36,190 bases of DNA, taken from assembly GCA_026196615.1 (NCBI GenBank), contig JAPHSW010000185.1:1-36190 (forward strand). Reading direction: 5' to 3'. Below the pieces are notes generated by a model that saw nothing but the letters and a program-made list of their open reading frames with translations, was not told the origin of the DNA and searched no databases. Within the stretch, counting starts at the first letter, position 1, and each line of letters opens with the position of its first letter. The position numbers and the translations under genes are program-made. This document shows, in pieces, positions 23,130-31,783 of this stretch. Source of the stretch: Gammaproteobacteria bacterium. Lineage in GTDB: Bacteria > Pseudomonadota > Gammaproteobacteria > GRL18.

Positions 23130-24617
23130 TTATGATTGCGGAAAAATAACAATAAAAATAGCACCACTATTCACTTCATTATCATTGGCATCTTCAACCC
23201 AAATATCTCCCTTATGGAGTTGCATAATTTGTGCACAAATAGCCAAACCAAGGCCAGTACCACCTGCACCGGTTCGAGTCCGACTGGATTGACTGAATTT
23301 ATCAAAAATGGACTCTTTGTCTTCATCTGGTACACCCATACCCTGATCTTCAATTTCCAAACGAATATTATGACTGCTCTTATAAATACGGATAAAAATT
23401 TGAGAGTTCTCAGGAGAAAATTTTATGGCATTCCCAAGTAAATTACGTAAAAGCTGTGCTATTTTATTTTCATCACCATTCACAATGGCGACTTCATCTG
23501 GCTTATTAAGGGAGATACTAATACTTTTCTCTTCATACAAACTACTTAATTCTTCAATAACACGATCAGTAATTTTCAATAAATTATAATTCTGGAAAAA
23601 TAAGGCTTCTTTTTTAAATTCCATGCGAGATAAATCTAACAAGTCATTAACTAAGTTAAGCTGTATTTCACCTGAATAATTAATTTTCTCAAAATAGTCT
23701 CGAATTTTTGCCTCATCCACTTGTCCTAAACGAGTTAAACCAAATTGACTGAAACTTAATATTGAATGCAATGGTGTTCTCAATTCATGAGACATATTGG
23801 CTAAAAACTCACTTTTTGATCTATCTGCCTGTTCCGCTTTTTCTTTGGCCTCTATTAAGTCAATGGTTTTTTCATCAACCATTTCCTGTAAATGATCTCG
23901 ATGCTTTTTCACCTCATCTTGCTGCTTTTCTATAGTTTTTATGGCGTGACTTAGTTCATCACTACGTATTTCCAATTGTATTTGGCGCAAAAAACTGGTT
24001 TGATTTTCAAGAGCAATACTTCTGCCTTGACTGAAAACGAAACCAAGCATCAGAATAACCATAAATAGAATCAATGAAGCATCCTGAACATTTAAATAAG
24101 TCATTATGAACAAACAAACCAGCATCGGTGTCCATTTAATAATAATAAATTGGGTTATTGTTCTCACATAAGAAGACATCGTACCAATTGCCCCGGCTGT
24201 CGTTGCAACATTGAGGGATAACATTAAATAGCTAAAACTCTGCAGTTGATCTGCCCATAGCATCATTGAAATGATGACATTCCATACAAAAGCAGCACAT
24301 AAGCTCAAAAGATAATAATTATTTAAATAAAATGTGTAGTTATGTTTTTCCGAATGAACCAGTTTTTTTATAAAAAACATTCGCCCAATGGTAAGTATCA
24401 GTAATAGTAATTCAAGATACCAGTATTGTTGAAAGTATGACCATCCCTCATCCGTTGCAATAGCCAAACTGATGAGTAATACAATATAGGCAATAGGCGA
24501 TAAACCTGCTCGAACACCAAAATTACAGGCAATACGATAACGAGCATTCTCCATTTGCTCATGATTCATCACATCCACCGATATGGTATTTATGTGAAAA
24601 GGATAAAGATTCAACAT
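23130..24617 (-). CDS. Membrane histidine kinase without receiver
   Basis: 495 residues. About six N-terminal membrane helices (residues 38-200) form the sensor, followed by a coiled coil (about 205-265), a HisKA domain with H277 in FLANMSHELRTPLHSI, and an HATPase with N, G1 and G2 boxes (LLRNLLGNAIKF, DQGMGVPDEDKES, RTGAGGTGLGLAI). No periplasmic ligand domain is seen, so the signal is in or near the membrane. It begins 17 nt after the NtrC-type regulator, so they are probably co-transcribed; two kinases flank that one regulator. The frame starts at ATG 24617, but ATG 24569 (MNHEQMENARYR) has GGTGG upstream and may be the true start. Confidence 0.88.
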   Translation of the reverse strand: MLNLYPFHINTISVDVMNHEQMENARYRIACNFGVRAGLSPIAYIVLLISLAIATDEGWSYFQQYWYLELLLLILTIGRMFFIKKLVHSEKHNYTFYLNNYYLLSLCAAFVWNVIISMMLWADQLQSFSYLMLSLNVATTAGAIGTMSSYVRTITQFIIIKWTPMLVCLFIMTYLNVQDASLILFMVILMLGFVFSQGRSIALENQTSFLRQIQLEIRSDELSHAIKTIEKQQDEVKKHRDHLQEMVDEKTIDLIEAKEKAEQADRSKSEFLANMSHELRTPLHSILSFSQFGLTRLGQVDEAKIRDYFEKINYSGEIQLNLVNDLLDLSRMEFKKEALFFQNYNLLKITDRVIEELSSLYEEKSISISLNKPDEVAIVNGDENKIAQLLRNLLGNAIKFSPENSQIFIRIYKSSHNIRLEIEDQGMGVPDEDKESIFDKFSQSSRTRTGAGGTGLGLAICAQIMQLHKGDIWVEDANDNEVNSGAIFIVIFPQS

Positions 24618-24634
24618 TTATGTTCTATACAGTC

Positions 24635-25990
24635 TCATTCACTGTATTCCTTTAATTTACGCCATAATGTTGATTTATTTACACCAAGAATAGTGGCCGT
24701 TTTTTCACGATTATCATTATTGGCTTCTAAAAGCTTAAAAATATAGCGTTTCTCTAATTCTGCTAATGTTGGCTGATCACTATCAATTTGATTACTATCA
24801 TCTTGCTGTCCTGGTGCTTGAACAGAAATAGGAATTTCATCAAGGTGCAATAATTTATTATCAGAAAGTGCAACAGCCCGTTCAATAATATTACTCAATT
24901 CACGAACATTTCCTGGCCATTGATAGTGACTTAACAATTGTGAAGAGCTTTGATCAAAGCCATCAATTTCACGATTGTATTTTTTCGCAAAACGTTTCAC
25001 CATCACATCCGTCAATAACGGGATATCTTCCAGACGATTTCGTAATGGTGGTACTTGAATATTGATAACATTCAAACGATGGTACAAATCATGTCTAAAT
25101 TTATTTTCCTGTACCATTTTATCCATGGGCTGATTAGTAGCCACGACAAAGCGTACATCAATATCAATGGGCTCAAGTCCACCCACTCGAATAATTTGTT
25201 GTTCCTGTACAACCCGTAGTAGCTTTGTCTGCATATTGTCAGAGATATTACAAATTTCATCCAGAAAGAGTGTGCCACCCGATGCAGTTTCTAATAAACC
25301 TTTCTTTTGTTTATTAGCACCAGTAAAAGCACCTTTTTCATAACCAAACAACTCACTTTGCAATAAACTGTCAGTCAACGCACCGCAATCAATCACAATA
25401 AAAGGTTTCTCTGATGACTGACTTTGAAAATGTATTGCCCTGGCAACCAGTTCTTTACCTGTACCTGATTCACCCTCTATGATCACATTACAGCGAATAT
25501 CGGCAATTTTATTAATGATGTCATATACCTTTTGCATATTTCCACCCGTTCCAATCAAGCGATACCGATCATCTTGAGCTTGCTGTGCTTTTAAGCGTTC
25601 TTTAAGACGAGAATTTTCAGCTTTAAGAATTGAAACATTCAGTGCTTTGCCAATAGTTATTTTTAATTCTTCAATATCAAATGGTTTTTTAACAAAATCC
25701 GTAGCACCCAGGCGTAATACTTCAATCGCATTATCAACATTTGAATAAGCAGTGATCACAATAACAGGGATTTGTTTGTCCATATCTCGAATTTTTTCAA
25801 GTACTTCAGCCCCCGTCAGATTGGGCATTTGCATATCGGTAATCACCAGATCAGCACTTTCTCGAGAAAAATAATCAATCGCCTCAACGGGATCGACAAA
25901 AACATGGCAGTTGTAGGTATCATCAAGATAACGCGCCATTAAACGTCCTGCTTTTGGCTCATCATCAATAATAATCAGTTCTTGCTTCAT
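24635..25990 (-). CDS. NtrC-family sigma-54 response regulator
   Basis: 451 residues. Receiver 1-120 with acidic patch IIDDE and phospho-acceptor D52 in VITDMQMPNL; lysine in FVKKPFD. AAA+ domain about 142-375 with GESGTGKE, GAFTGA and GGTLFLDE. Fis-type helix-turn-helix at the end (NDNREKTATILGVNKSTLWRKLKEYS). It activates sigma-54 promoters from upstream sites when phosphorylated. It sits between two histidine kinases (53 nt from one, 17 nt from the other), all upstream of soxYZ, where a -24/-12 promoter and inverted repeat are visible. Control of soxYZ is the simplest inference. Confidence 0.93.
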   Translation of the reverse strand: MKQELIIIDDEPKAGRLMARYLDDTYNCHVFVDPVEAIDYFSRESADLVITDMQMPNLTGAEVLEKIRDMDKQIPVIVITAYSNVDNAIEVLRLGATDFVKKPFDIEELKITIGKALNVSILKAENSRLKERLKAQQAQDDRYRLIGTGGNMQKVYDIINKIADIRCNVIIEGESGTGKELVARAIHFQSQSSEKPFIVIDCGALTDSLLQSELFGYEKGAFTGANKQKKGLLETASGGTLFLDEICNISDNMQTKLLRVVQEQQIIRVGGLEPIDIDVRFVVATNQPMDKMVQENKFRHDLYHRLNVINIQVPPLRNRLEDIPLLTDVMVKRFAKKYNREIDGFDQSSSQLLSHYQWPGNVRELSNIIERAVALSDNKLLHLDEIPISVQAPGQQDDSNQIDSDQPTLAELEKRYIFKLLEANNDNREKTATILGVNKSTLWRKLKEYSE

Positions 25991-26042
25991 TTTATTTTTC
26001 TACTGCTCTATATTTAACATATGGTTTTTTACAGGTGTTACT

Positions 26043-28037
26043 CTAAGTATTTTCATGAATGGGTAACCTCATATGAACAATTGCACCACCATCACTGGCA
26101 TTTTCAATGTTCAACTGACCTTTGTGGTTTTGCACAATTCCTAATGAAATAGACAAACCCAGCCCAGTCCCTTGACCCACTGCTTTGGTCGTAAAAAATG
26201 GATCAAAAATTTGATCTATAATTGTATCATCAATACCCGTGCCATGATCCCTAACCTCCAGAATCATGTAAGGTTCGACACCTGAAGAGTCTAATTTTAA
26301 AGACAACTCAACCTGACTCTGCTGTTCTGTTGCTGAACTGGCCTGAATCGCATTCAGGAGAATATTGACCAAAGCCTGTTGCAGCTTACCCTGATCACCG
26401 CAGATCATCACCGTATCATGCGCTATTATTTCATCAATGCCTACAACTCTCACTTGTGCACGTTTTGCTTCTTGCTTCACCAGACCTTCAAGATTTTTTA
26501 ATAATTCAGATAGATAAAATGTTTTAAATTCCTTATCAGGAATTTGTCTGGAAAAACTCAACACACCTTGTACAATTTCCGATGCTCGGAGCACTTCTTC
26601 ATCAAGTGAATGGATATCTTCTAACATAGCTTCTAAAGTCTGTGTTGAAACATTTTCATGCTTCTGCGCTTGTTCAATATTTCGTTTTAAATCCCTATGG
26701 ATTAAACGAGATAAAGAACGAATGTTATTCAAAGGATTATTAATTTCATGACCAATACCCGCTGCCATTTGCCCCAGGCTGGCTAATTTAGCATTTTGAA
26801 TCATCATATTCTCAGCCTTAATCCTTTCCTGTAATGCCTGTTCCAATTTTTTGGCCATATAGTTAAATGATTCAGATGATTCTTTCATTTCATCAATATC
26901 ACTTTTTATCGCAATGGCCTTTTTACCATCAGCAAAGGTTTTTAAATTTTCTGCCAAATGTGTAATCGGTGTTGATATTGCTCTAGAGGCAAAGTGTGCA
27001 AGAAATAAACTGGTGAGTGCAGCAATACCTGCCAACACCCATATTCCTTTACGAATACTATCAAACGGTGTACTGAATTCACTATCTTCAACTTCATTAA
27101 CAATCACCCATGATGTCAGAGAGTCCGGATAAGGGAAGTATTCAACATAATAGTAGTGTTTGTCTTTCTCAGAATTGGCTACCGAACCAAAAGGCTTTTC
27201 CTGATAAGCTTCCCATAGTGCTCCATTATCCAGGGTTTGTAGCTTTTCCACTGCCGATTTCAGGTGTGCAAAACGTAACAATGTATTATCGTCATAGAGA
27301 ATTTGGCCATTACGAGCAACATTTTCTTCATCAATTTCTGCAATGAGTAACTTTCCATCATAGAGACGAGGTGCTAATTCAAGAACCTGATCAATATTTT
27401 CCCCCTTAATCGCTACAGCCAGATAACCAACTCTCTTTCCTTCAAATGTTAAAGGAACAACTCCATCCGGTATCACAAGATTATTCTCTTGTCCCATTTC
27501 ATCACGAGTTTGAGGTAATTCAATAAAACTCACACTTTTATCCGGTAATTCAGATAAAAGTTTCAGTTGATCAGACTGAATAATCTCTTTATCCATAATC
27601 GCATAAGGTTCAAAGCCTTCATAACGAGTAATACTTTCTTGTCCTGAACGTATTTTGAGTAATGTATTGCCTCGAATATCTAATATGCGGAAGGTATCAA
27701 ACAAAGATATAACCGATTGATATTGCTGGAGAAATCGACTTAGAATATAAAGTTTTGAATCATAATCAATATGTCGCTCATTGAAACGAGCTTCATCCAG
27801 AACCGGTAGAAATTGCTTTATGGCCAATGATTCAGGTAATTTAAGGATCAGACCTTGATCTTCTCTCAGACTGCGGGCAATTTCGACAGAAATATTCTCC
27901 AGACTATTCTGGATGTCTTCAGTGGCATCTTCATGATAGAGGTTTTGCACATAATAAGTCGCAAATAGCCCCAAAGCAGTTGCTGGAAGTAAGGTCGCCA
28001 GAGTCACCCAACGAAAAATATAGGATTTTAATTTCAC
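26043..28037 (-). CDS. Membrane histidine kinase with large periplasmic sensor (NtrB/DctB type)
   Basis: 664 residues. One helix (11-31), an extracytoplasmic sensor of about 300 residues (32-330, probably PDC/Cache-like), a second helix (331-350), a HAMP segment (350-405), HisKA with H430 in LGQMAAGIGHEINNPLNNI, and HATPase (VNILLNAIQAS, DHGTGIDDTIIDQIFDPFFTTK, GTGLGL). The H-box with HEINNPLNNI is typical of kinases that partner NtrC-type regulators, and the next gene is one. Start is GTG 28037 without a clear Shine-Dalgarno; the divergent lptM gene begins about 120 nt away. The sensed ligand is unknown; a sulfur compound is plausible from the soxYZ neighbourhood. Confidence 0.9.
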   Translation of the reverse strand: MKLKSYIFRWVTLATLLPATALGLFATYYVQNLYHEDATEDIQNSLENISVEIARSLREDQGLILKLPESLAIKQFLPVLDEARFNERHIDYDSKLYILSRFLQQYQSVISLFDTFRILDIRGNTLLKIRSGQESITRYEGFEPYAIMDKEIIQSDQLKLLSELPDKSVSFIELPQTRDEMGQENNLVIPDGVVPLTFEGKRVGYLAVAIKGENIDQVLELAPRLYDGKLLIAEIDEENVARNGQILYDDNTLLRFAHLKSAVEKLQTLDNGALWEAYQEKPFGSVANSEKDKHYYYVEYFPYPDSLTSWVIVNEVEDSEFSTPFDSIRKGIWVLAGIAALTSLFLAHFASRAISTPITHLAENLKTFADGKKAIAIKSDIDEMKESSESFNYMAKKLEQALQERIKAENMMIQNAKLASLGQMAAGIGHEINNPLNNIRSLSRLIHRDLKRNIEQAQKHENVSTQTLEAMLEDIHSLDEEVLRASEIVQGVLSFSRQIPDKEFKTFYLSELLKNLEGLVKQEAKRAQVRVVGIDEIIAHDTVMICGDQGKLQQALVNILLNAIQASSATEQQSQVELSLKLDSSGVEPYMILEVRDHGTGIDDTIIDQIFDPFFTTKAVGQGTGLGLSISLGIVQNHKGQLNIENASDGGAIVHMRLPIHENT

Positions 28038-28160
28038 AAGTTATCGATGACCCATTCCTTAGTGATATCAGTTATAATATCGAATTAGTTTAGAGTATGG
28101 AATACATTTCAACTCTAACTGATTTAAACTTAATTATAAAATAACTTAACGGGTGAAACT

Positions 28161-28298
28161 ATGAAATGGTGCCGTGCTGAGCTTGCACTTTATCTGATTA
28201 TTACAATTTTAGGTATTGGCAGTATGATCACAGCCTGTGGACAAAAAGGTCCACTGTATCTTCCCAGCGAAAAAAATTCCCTGGAACAAAACAAGTAA
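28161..28298 (+). CDS. lptM: LptM-type small lipoprotein (YifL/LppL)
   Basis: 45 residues, found by reading the sequence before lysA. It has a hydrophobic signal (LALYLIITILGIGSMITA) ending at a lipobox with lipidated cysteine, followed by the diagnostic CGQKGPLYLP. In E. coli LptM assists LptD folding in the outer membrane. It precedes lysA by 80 nt on the same strand, the conserved lptM-lysA order of gammaproteobacteria. A GGGTG lies upstream of ATG 28161. Confidence 0.9.
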   Translation: MKWCRAELALYLIITILGIGSMITACGQKGPLYLPSEKNSLEQNK

Positions 28299-28378
28299 CC
28301 ACTGTTATTTATTCAGCTTTTATCCCCACTCACAAAAGGGGAAACAAAAGAACCACCAACTAGAAAGCAAAGTATCTT

Positions 28379-29635
28379 ATGGATTATTTTAATTACCAAA
28401 ACGGCCAACTAATGGCTGAAGGAAATAACGTTGCAAAATTGGCTAACCAATATGGTACGCCACTTTATATTTATTCACGTGCAACCTTTGAACGTCACTG
28501 GACTGCCTTTGATACAGCTCTTGGCGATCAGGATCATCTGATTTGCTATGCGGTCAAAGCCAATTCTAACTTAGGTGTTTTGAATCTTCTGGCTCGTCTT
28601 GGCAGTGGCTTTGATATTGTTTCCCTTGGCGAACTTGAACGAGTTTTAGCCGCTGGCGGCTCCCCGGACAAAATTGTTTTTTCCGGTGTTGGCAAACGCA
28701 ACGATGAAATCAAGCGTGCACTGGAAGTGGGTATTCATTGTTTTAATATTGAATCCGAAGCAGAAATTGAGCGTATAAATACTGTCGCAGGTGAACTAGG
28801 CCTAGTGGCCCCTATTTCAATTCGAGTCAATCCAGATGTCGATGCTAAAACTCACCCCTACATTTCAACTGGTCTTAAATCCAATAAGTTTGGAATTCCT
28901 ATTGAAAATGCTCGGGCAGTTTATCAACAGATCACGCAGCTAGAACACCTGAAAATTGTCGGTGTGGATTGTCATATCGGCTCTCAATTATTAGAAATTT
29001 CCCCCTTTATTGATGCACTCAAACGAGTTTTATCTCTGGTTGATGATTTACGTAAAGATGGCATAAAGTTACAACACATTGATTTGGGTGGAGGTTTAGG
29101 TATCCCATATCAAGATGAAACACCACCTTCACCAGAAGAATATACACAGGCAATCAAAGAAGTCATGGCAGGGCGTTTACAAAAAATCATTTTGGAACCT
29201 GGCCGTGCAATTGCTGGAAATGCCGGTATCCTGGTGACTCAGGTAGAATTTCTAAAATATACTGATTCAGAAGATGGTAAGAATTTTGCAATTATTGATG
29301 CCGCAATGAATGATCTTATGCGTCCTGCTCTGTATCAATCCTGGCAGGACATAGTACCTGTCATGGAAACATCAGATGCTGAAAAACACGTCTACGATTT
29401 GGTAGGACCTGTCTGTGAAACGGGTGATTTTTTAGGCAAGGATCGTCGGTTAGCAATCAAAGCTAATGACTTATTAGCGGTTCGCTCTTCAGGGGCTTAT
29501 GGTTTTACCATGAGTTCTAACTACAATTCTCGTCCCAGAGCCGCTGAAGTCATTGTTGATGGTGAACAACATTATCTGGTTCGGGAAAGGGAATCTATTG
29601 CCTCACTATTTAGCAATGAATCTGTCTTACCATAA
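28379..29635 (+). CDS. lysA: Diaminopimelate decarboxylase
   Basis: 418 residues. PLP enzyme that converts meso-diaminopimelate to lysine, the last step of the pathway, in the cytoplasm. The PLP lysine is in CYAVKANSN, GSGFDIVSLGEL follows, the phosphate-binding glycines are in IDLGGGLGIPY, EPGRAIAGNAG is conserved, and the active-site CETGDFLGKDR is intact. ATG 28379 has only weak ribosome-site similarity. lptM precedes it; dapF, which follows lysA in many relatives, is replaced here by the YchJ-like gene. Confidence 0.97.
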   Translation: MDYFNYQNGQLMAEGNNVAKLANQYGTPLYIYSRATFERHWTAFDTALGDQDHLICYAVKANSNLGVLNLLARLGSGFDIVSLGELERVLAAGGSPDKIVFSGVGKRNDEIKRALEVGIHCFNIESEAEIERINTVAGELGLVAPISIRVNPDVDAKTHPYISTGLKSNKFGIPIENARAVYQQITQLEHLKIVGVDCHIGSQLLEISPFIDALKRVLSLVDDLRKDGIKLQHIDLGGGLGIPYQDETPPSPEEYTQAIKEVMAGRLQKIILEPGRAIAGNAGILVTQVEFLKYTDSEDGKNFAIIDAAMNDLMRPALYQSWQDIVPVMETSDAEKHVYDLVGPVCETGDFLGKDRRLAIKANDLLAVRSSGAYGFTMSSNYNSRPRAAEVIVDGEQHYLVRERESIASLFSNESVLP

Positions 29636-29648
29636 TTAATCATCTCAC

Positions 29649-30095
29649 ATGGGCACATCTCGTACTAAAGAAAAACAGAACAAAATCGATAGCAAGTCAG
29701 ATTGCCCATGTCAATCAGGCTTATTATTTCAGCAATGTTGTCAGCGTTTTCTCGCTCCTTCATCAACTCAAACAGCCACTCAACCAGCAAAGACTGCCGA
29801 ACAACTCATGCGTTCTCGTTATTGCGCCTATGTTTTGGGTAATGAAACCTATTTATTACAAACCTGGCATCCAAAAACACGCCCAGCTCACTTGAATTTA
29901 AATGACTCCCCAAATCGATGGATTGGTTTAAAAATTAAAACCACTACATTGGGACAAGAGAGTGATTCCATTGGAACAGTGCATTTTATTGCCCGATATA
30001 AAACAAATGGCAAAGCCCATAAACTGGAGGAAAATTCTCAGTTTGAAAAAATCAATGATCATTGGCTTTATGTAAAAGGCGATTTTCCTTCATAA
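29649..30095 (+). CDS. YchJ/UPF0225-family protein with SEC-C motif
   Basis: 148 residues, 13 nt after lysA and probably co-transcribed. The N terminus carries the zinc-binding SEC-C type cluster DCPCQSGLLFQQCCQRFL; then AEQLMRSRYCAYVLGNETYLLQTWHP is the family signature of YchJ (UPF0225). The remainder is a cystatin-like fold (GTVHFIARYKTNGKAHKLEENSQFEKINDHWLYVKGD). Function is not established; E. coli YchJ has no defined substrate. Confidence 0.88.
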   Translation: MGTSRTKEKQNKIDSKSDCPCQSGLLFQQCCQRFLAPSSTQTATQPAKTAEQLMRSRYCAYVLGNETYLLQTWHPKTRPAHLNLNDSPNRWIGLKIKTTTLGQESDSIGTVHFIARYKTNGKAHKLEENSQFEKINDHWLYVKGDFPS

Positions 30096-30223
30096 AAAAG
30101 TTCATTATGCTAATTTAAACGTTTATTTTGGCTTAAAATTTGACAAAAACTCTAAAATTGATAAATTAGGCTCTGTATTTCCACTTTTTTCCGTTTATTT
30201 ATTGATATTTAAGAGTTTTCTAT

Positions 30224-30664
30224 ATGTTTAATACTAAAAATCTAATCATTCTATTCATTTCAGGTACACTTGCTGCATTTATTACCCAGGCAACATCATT
30301 AACAGGACTCAGCGCACTATTACTCAGTAGCTTTCTAGCCGTTATTATTATGTTGATTTCACAGAGCATTAAAACTGAATCCATCAAGCAATTTTTCTCA
30401 GCTCGCAAAGCAAGTAAAGCTGCTTCTAGAAAGGCCAATAGTTCAGCATCTGATCCTAACCGTGAGAATGGTACCGTCAAATGGTTTGACAGCAATAAAG
30501 GCTATGGCTTCATTACTCGTTCAATGGGAGAAGACATTTTTGTCCATTTTCGCTCCATTAAAGGCAATGGTTATCGCTCTCTTTATGAAGGACAATCTGT
30601 TGAATTCTTAGTGACACAAGGTTCAAAAGGACCACAGGCTGAAGACATAAAAATCGTCAGCTAA
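30224..30664 (+). CDS. Cold-shock domain protein with N-terminal membrane anchor
   Basis: 146 residues. Two hydrophobic helices (about residues 6-25 and 30-48) lead into a basic linker ([17 protein letters not shown]) and a complete cold-shock domain: [35 protein letters not shown], with both RNA-binding motifs KGYGFI and DIFVHF. Ordinary Csp proteins are about 70 residues and soluble; this one would hold its nucleic-acid-binding domain at the cytoplasmic face of the membrane. A three-way-junction RNA and a DUF599 membrane protein gene follow on the same strand, so the region may be one cold- or stress-related transcript. Confidence 0.9.
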   Translation: MFNTKNLIILFISGTLAAFITQATSLTGLSALLLSSFLAVIIMLISQSIKTESIKQFFSARKASKAASRKANSSASDPNRENGTVKWFDSNKGYGFITRSMGEDIFVHFRSIKGNGYRSLYEGQSVEFLVTQGSKGPQAEDIKIVS

Positions 30665-30690
30665 CGTGCTTCATTTTATCTGATTTAGCT

Positions 30691-30736
30691 TCCTCCTTCT
30701 TTTGCCTAAGGGCACCTGTCTCAGGTAGAAGGAGGA
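30691..30736 (+). other. Three-way-junction RNA structure that hides a Shine-Dalgarno
   Basis: TCCTCCTTCT (30691-30700) pairs perfectly with AGAAGGAGGA (30727-30736). Between them lie two further hairpins with no unpaired base between them: GCC-TAAG-GGC (30704-30713) and ACCTG-TCT-CAGGT (30714-30726). The 3' arm holds AAGGAGG, so folding would mask it. It lies between the cold-shock gene and the DUF599 gene and has no following T-run, so it is not a simple terminator. Likely a cis-acting leader or 3' element. Confidence 0.65.
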
Positions 30737-30752
30737 GACAGGGAGATTATAA

Positions 30753-31394
30753 ATCAATAACTTACATCCAGAATTTTTATTATTTATTGCCTCATTTATC
30801 GTTTTTTTTGGCTATCACGCCTGGCATTTTTTCCAAACAAAGCGTACTCCTTTATTAACGTCAACGGGCTTTAACAATCAAGCACGCTCTATTTGGATAA
30901 AACATATACGAGACAAGTCTCTTGATATATTGGCTGTTCAGACATTACGCAACTGGACTATGGCAGCCACCTTTCTTGCTTCAACAGCCATATTGCTTTC
31001 TTTAGGTATATTAAGTTTCGCTTTAACCACTGATGGTCTTAATGAAATTGCTCATGAATTTAACTTTATGGGCTCAGAAGCTCACTCTATTCTTTTAGTC
31101 AAAGCCCTTTTATTGGGAATTGATTTTATGTTTACCTTCATTTCTTTTGTACTGGCTGTTCGCTTTTATAACCACGCTTCTTTTTTAATCAATATCCCAG
31201 AAAATTATGATTTATCAATTAATTCAAACAATATTGTGACTGCAATTAACCAGGGAGCTCAATGCTATAATCTAGGTATGAGAGGCTATTACTTATCATT
31301 ACCTCTTAGCTTTTGGTTATTAGGCCCAATATGGATGTTTTGCTGTACACTGCTTGTCACCTTCGTAGTTTATAAACTGGATCACGGCGTCTAA
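30753..31394 (+). CDS. DUF599 family membrane protein with non-standard start
   Basis: Up to 213 residues. The membrane segments FLLFIASFIVFFGYHAWHF, MAATFLASTAILLSLGILSF, ILLVKALLLGIDFMFTFISF and LPLSFWLLGPIWMFCCTLLV, with the NNQARSIWIKHI and NLGMRGYYL motifs, fit DUF599. The frame opens right after a TAA at 30750 and contains no ATG, GTG or TTG before TTG 30930, which would delete the first helix and the conserved N-terminal region. Likely starts are ATC 30753 (7 nt after GGGAG) or ATT 30786. Either a rare initiation codon is used or a base is wrong or missing upstream. Function of the family is unknown. Confidence 0.75.
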   Translation: MNNLHPEFLLFIASFIVFFGYHAWHFFQTKRTPLLTSTGFNNQARSIWIKHIRDKSLDILAVQTLRNWTMAATFLASTAILLSLGILSFALTTDGLNEIAHEFNFMGSEAHSILLVKALLLGIDFMFTFISFVLAVRFYNHASFLINIPENYDLSINSNNIVTAINQGAQCYNLGMRGYYLSLPLSFWLLGPIWMFCCTLLVTFVVYKLDHGV

Positions 31395-31411
31395 TCTCAA
31401 CAGGATAAAAT

Positions 31412-31783
31412 ATGAAACACTTTCTAGTATTCACACTTCTATTTTTTACTTCTTCTATTGTGCTTGCATCTGACAACACTGCTGAAACAAAGAAAGAGGG
31501 CACTTCATGGGAAGAAGTAGGGGATAGTATTAAAACCACATCAGGAAAAGCATGGAATGCCACAAAAGAGACTTCAAGTGATGCCTGGGATGCAACTAAA
31601 GAGGGTTCGGCTAAAGCATGGGATGCAACTAAAGAAGGTTCCGGTGAAGCATGGGACGCAACCAAAGAAGGTTCCGGTAAAGCCTGGGATGCAACCAAAG
31701 AAGGTTCCGGTGAAGCTTGGGATGCCACCAAGAAGTTTTCTAATGAAACATGGGAAAAAACTAAAAAAGCCGTTTCAGATTAA
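31412..31783 (+). CDS. Exported 11-residue-repeat protein (LEA-like)
   Basis: 123 residues with a signal peptide (MKHFLVFTLLFFTSSIVLA). Residues 47-117 are an exact 11-residue tandem repeat of type AWDATKEGSGx with tryptophans at 48, 59, 70, 81, 92, 103 and 114. Eleven-residue periodicity with A, K, E, D and T is the pattern of group 3 LEA-type and apolipoprotein-like amphipathic helices, though the regular tryptophan is unusual. Likely a periplasmic or envelope protein that coats membranes or protects under stress (inference). It starts about 18 nt after the DUF599 gene and may share its transcript. Confidence 0.8.
   Translation: MKHFLVFTLLFFTSSIVLASDNTAETKKEGTSWEEVGDSIKTTSGKAWNATKETSSDAWDATKEGSAKAWDATKEGSGEAWDATKEGSGKAWDATKEGSGEAWDATKKFSNETWEKTKKAVSD
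31550..31762 (+). repeat. 33-bp in-frame tandem repeat
   Basis: Six to seven units encode AWDATKEGSGx. Units from about 31616 to 31714 are the most alike (GCATGGGAYGCAACYAAAGAAGG-type), pointing to recent duplication; the outer units have diverged (AWNATKETSSD, AWDATKKFSNE). Confidence 0.9.

Noticed and set aside
23271-23290. GGTTCGAGTCC, a tRNA T-arm-like sequence
   Set aside because: It lies inside the kinase gene, encoding on the other strand the SRTRTGAGG part of the G2 box; no cloverleaf around it.
23044-23292. 82-codon plus-strand frame overlapping the soxYZ upstream region
   Set aside because: Antisense to the end of the kinase gene and to the inverted repeat; no family resemblance.
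30930-31394. TTG 30930 as the start of the DUF599 protein
   Set aside because: DUF599-like sequence and a membrane helix continue upstream in the same frame to 30753, so this start would truncate the protein.
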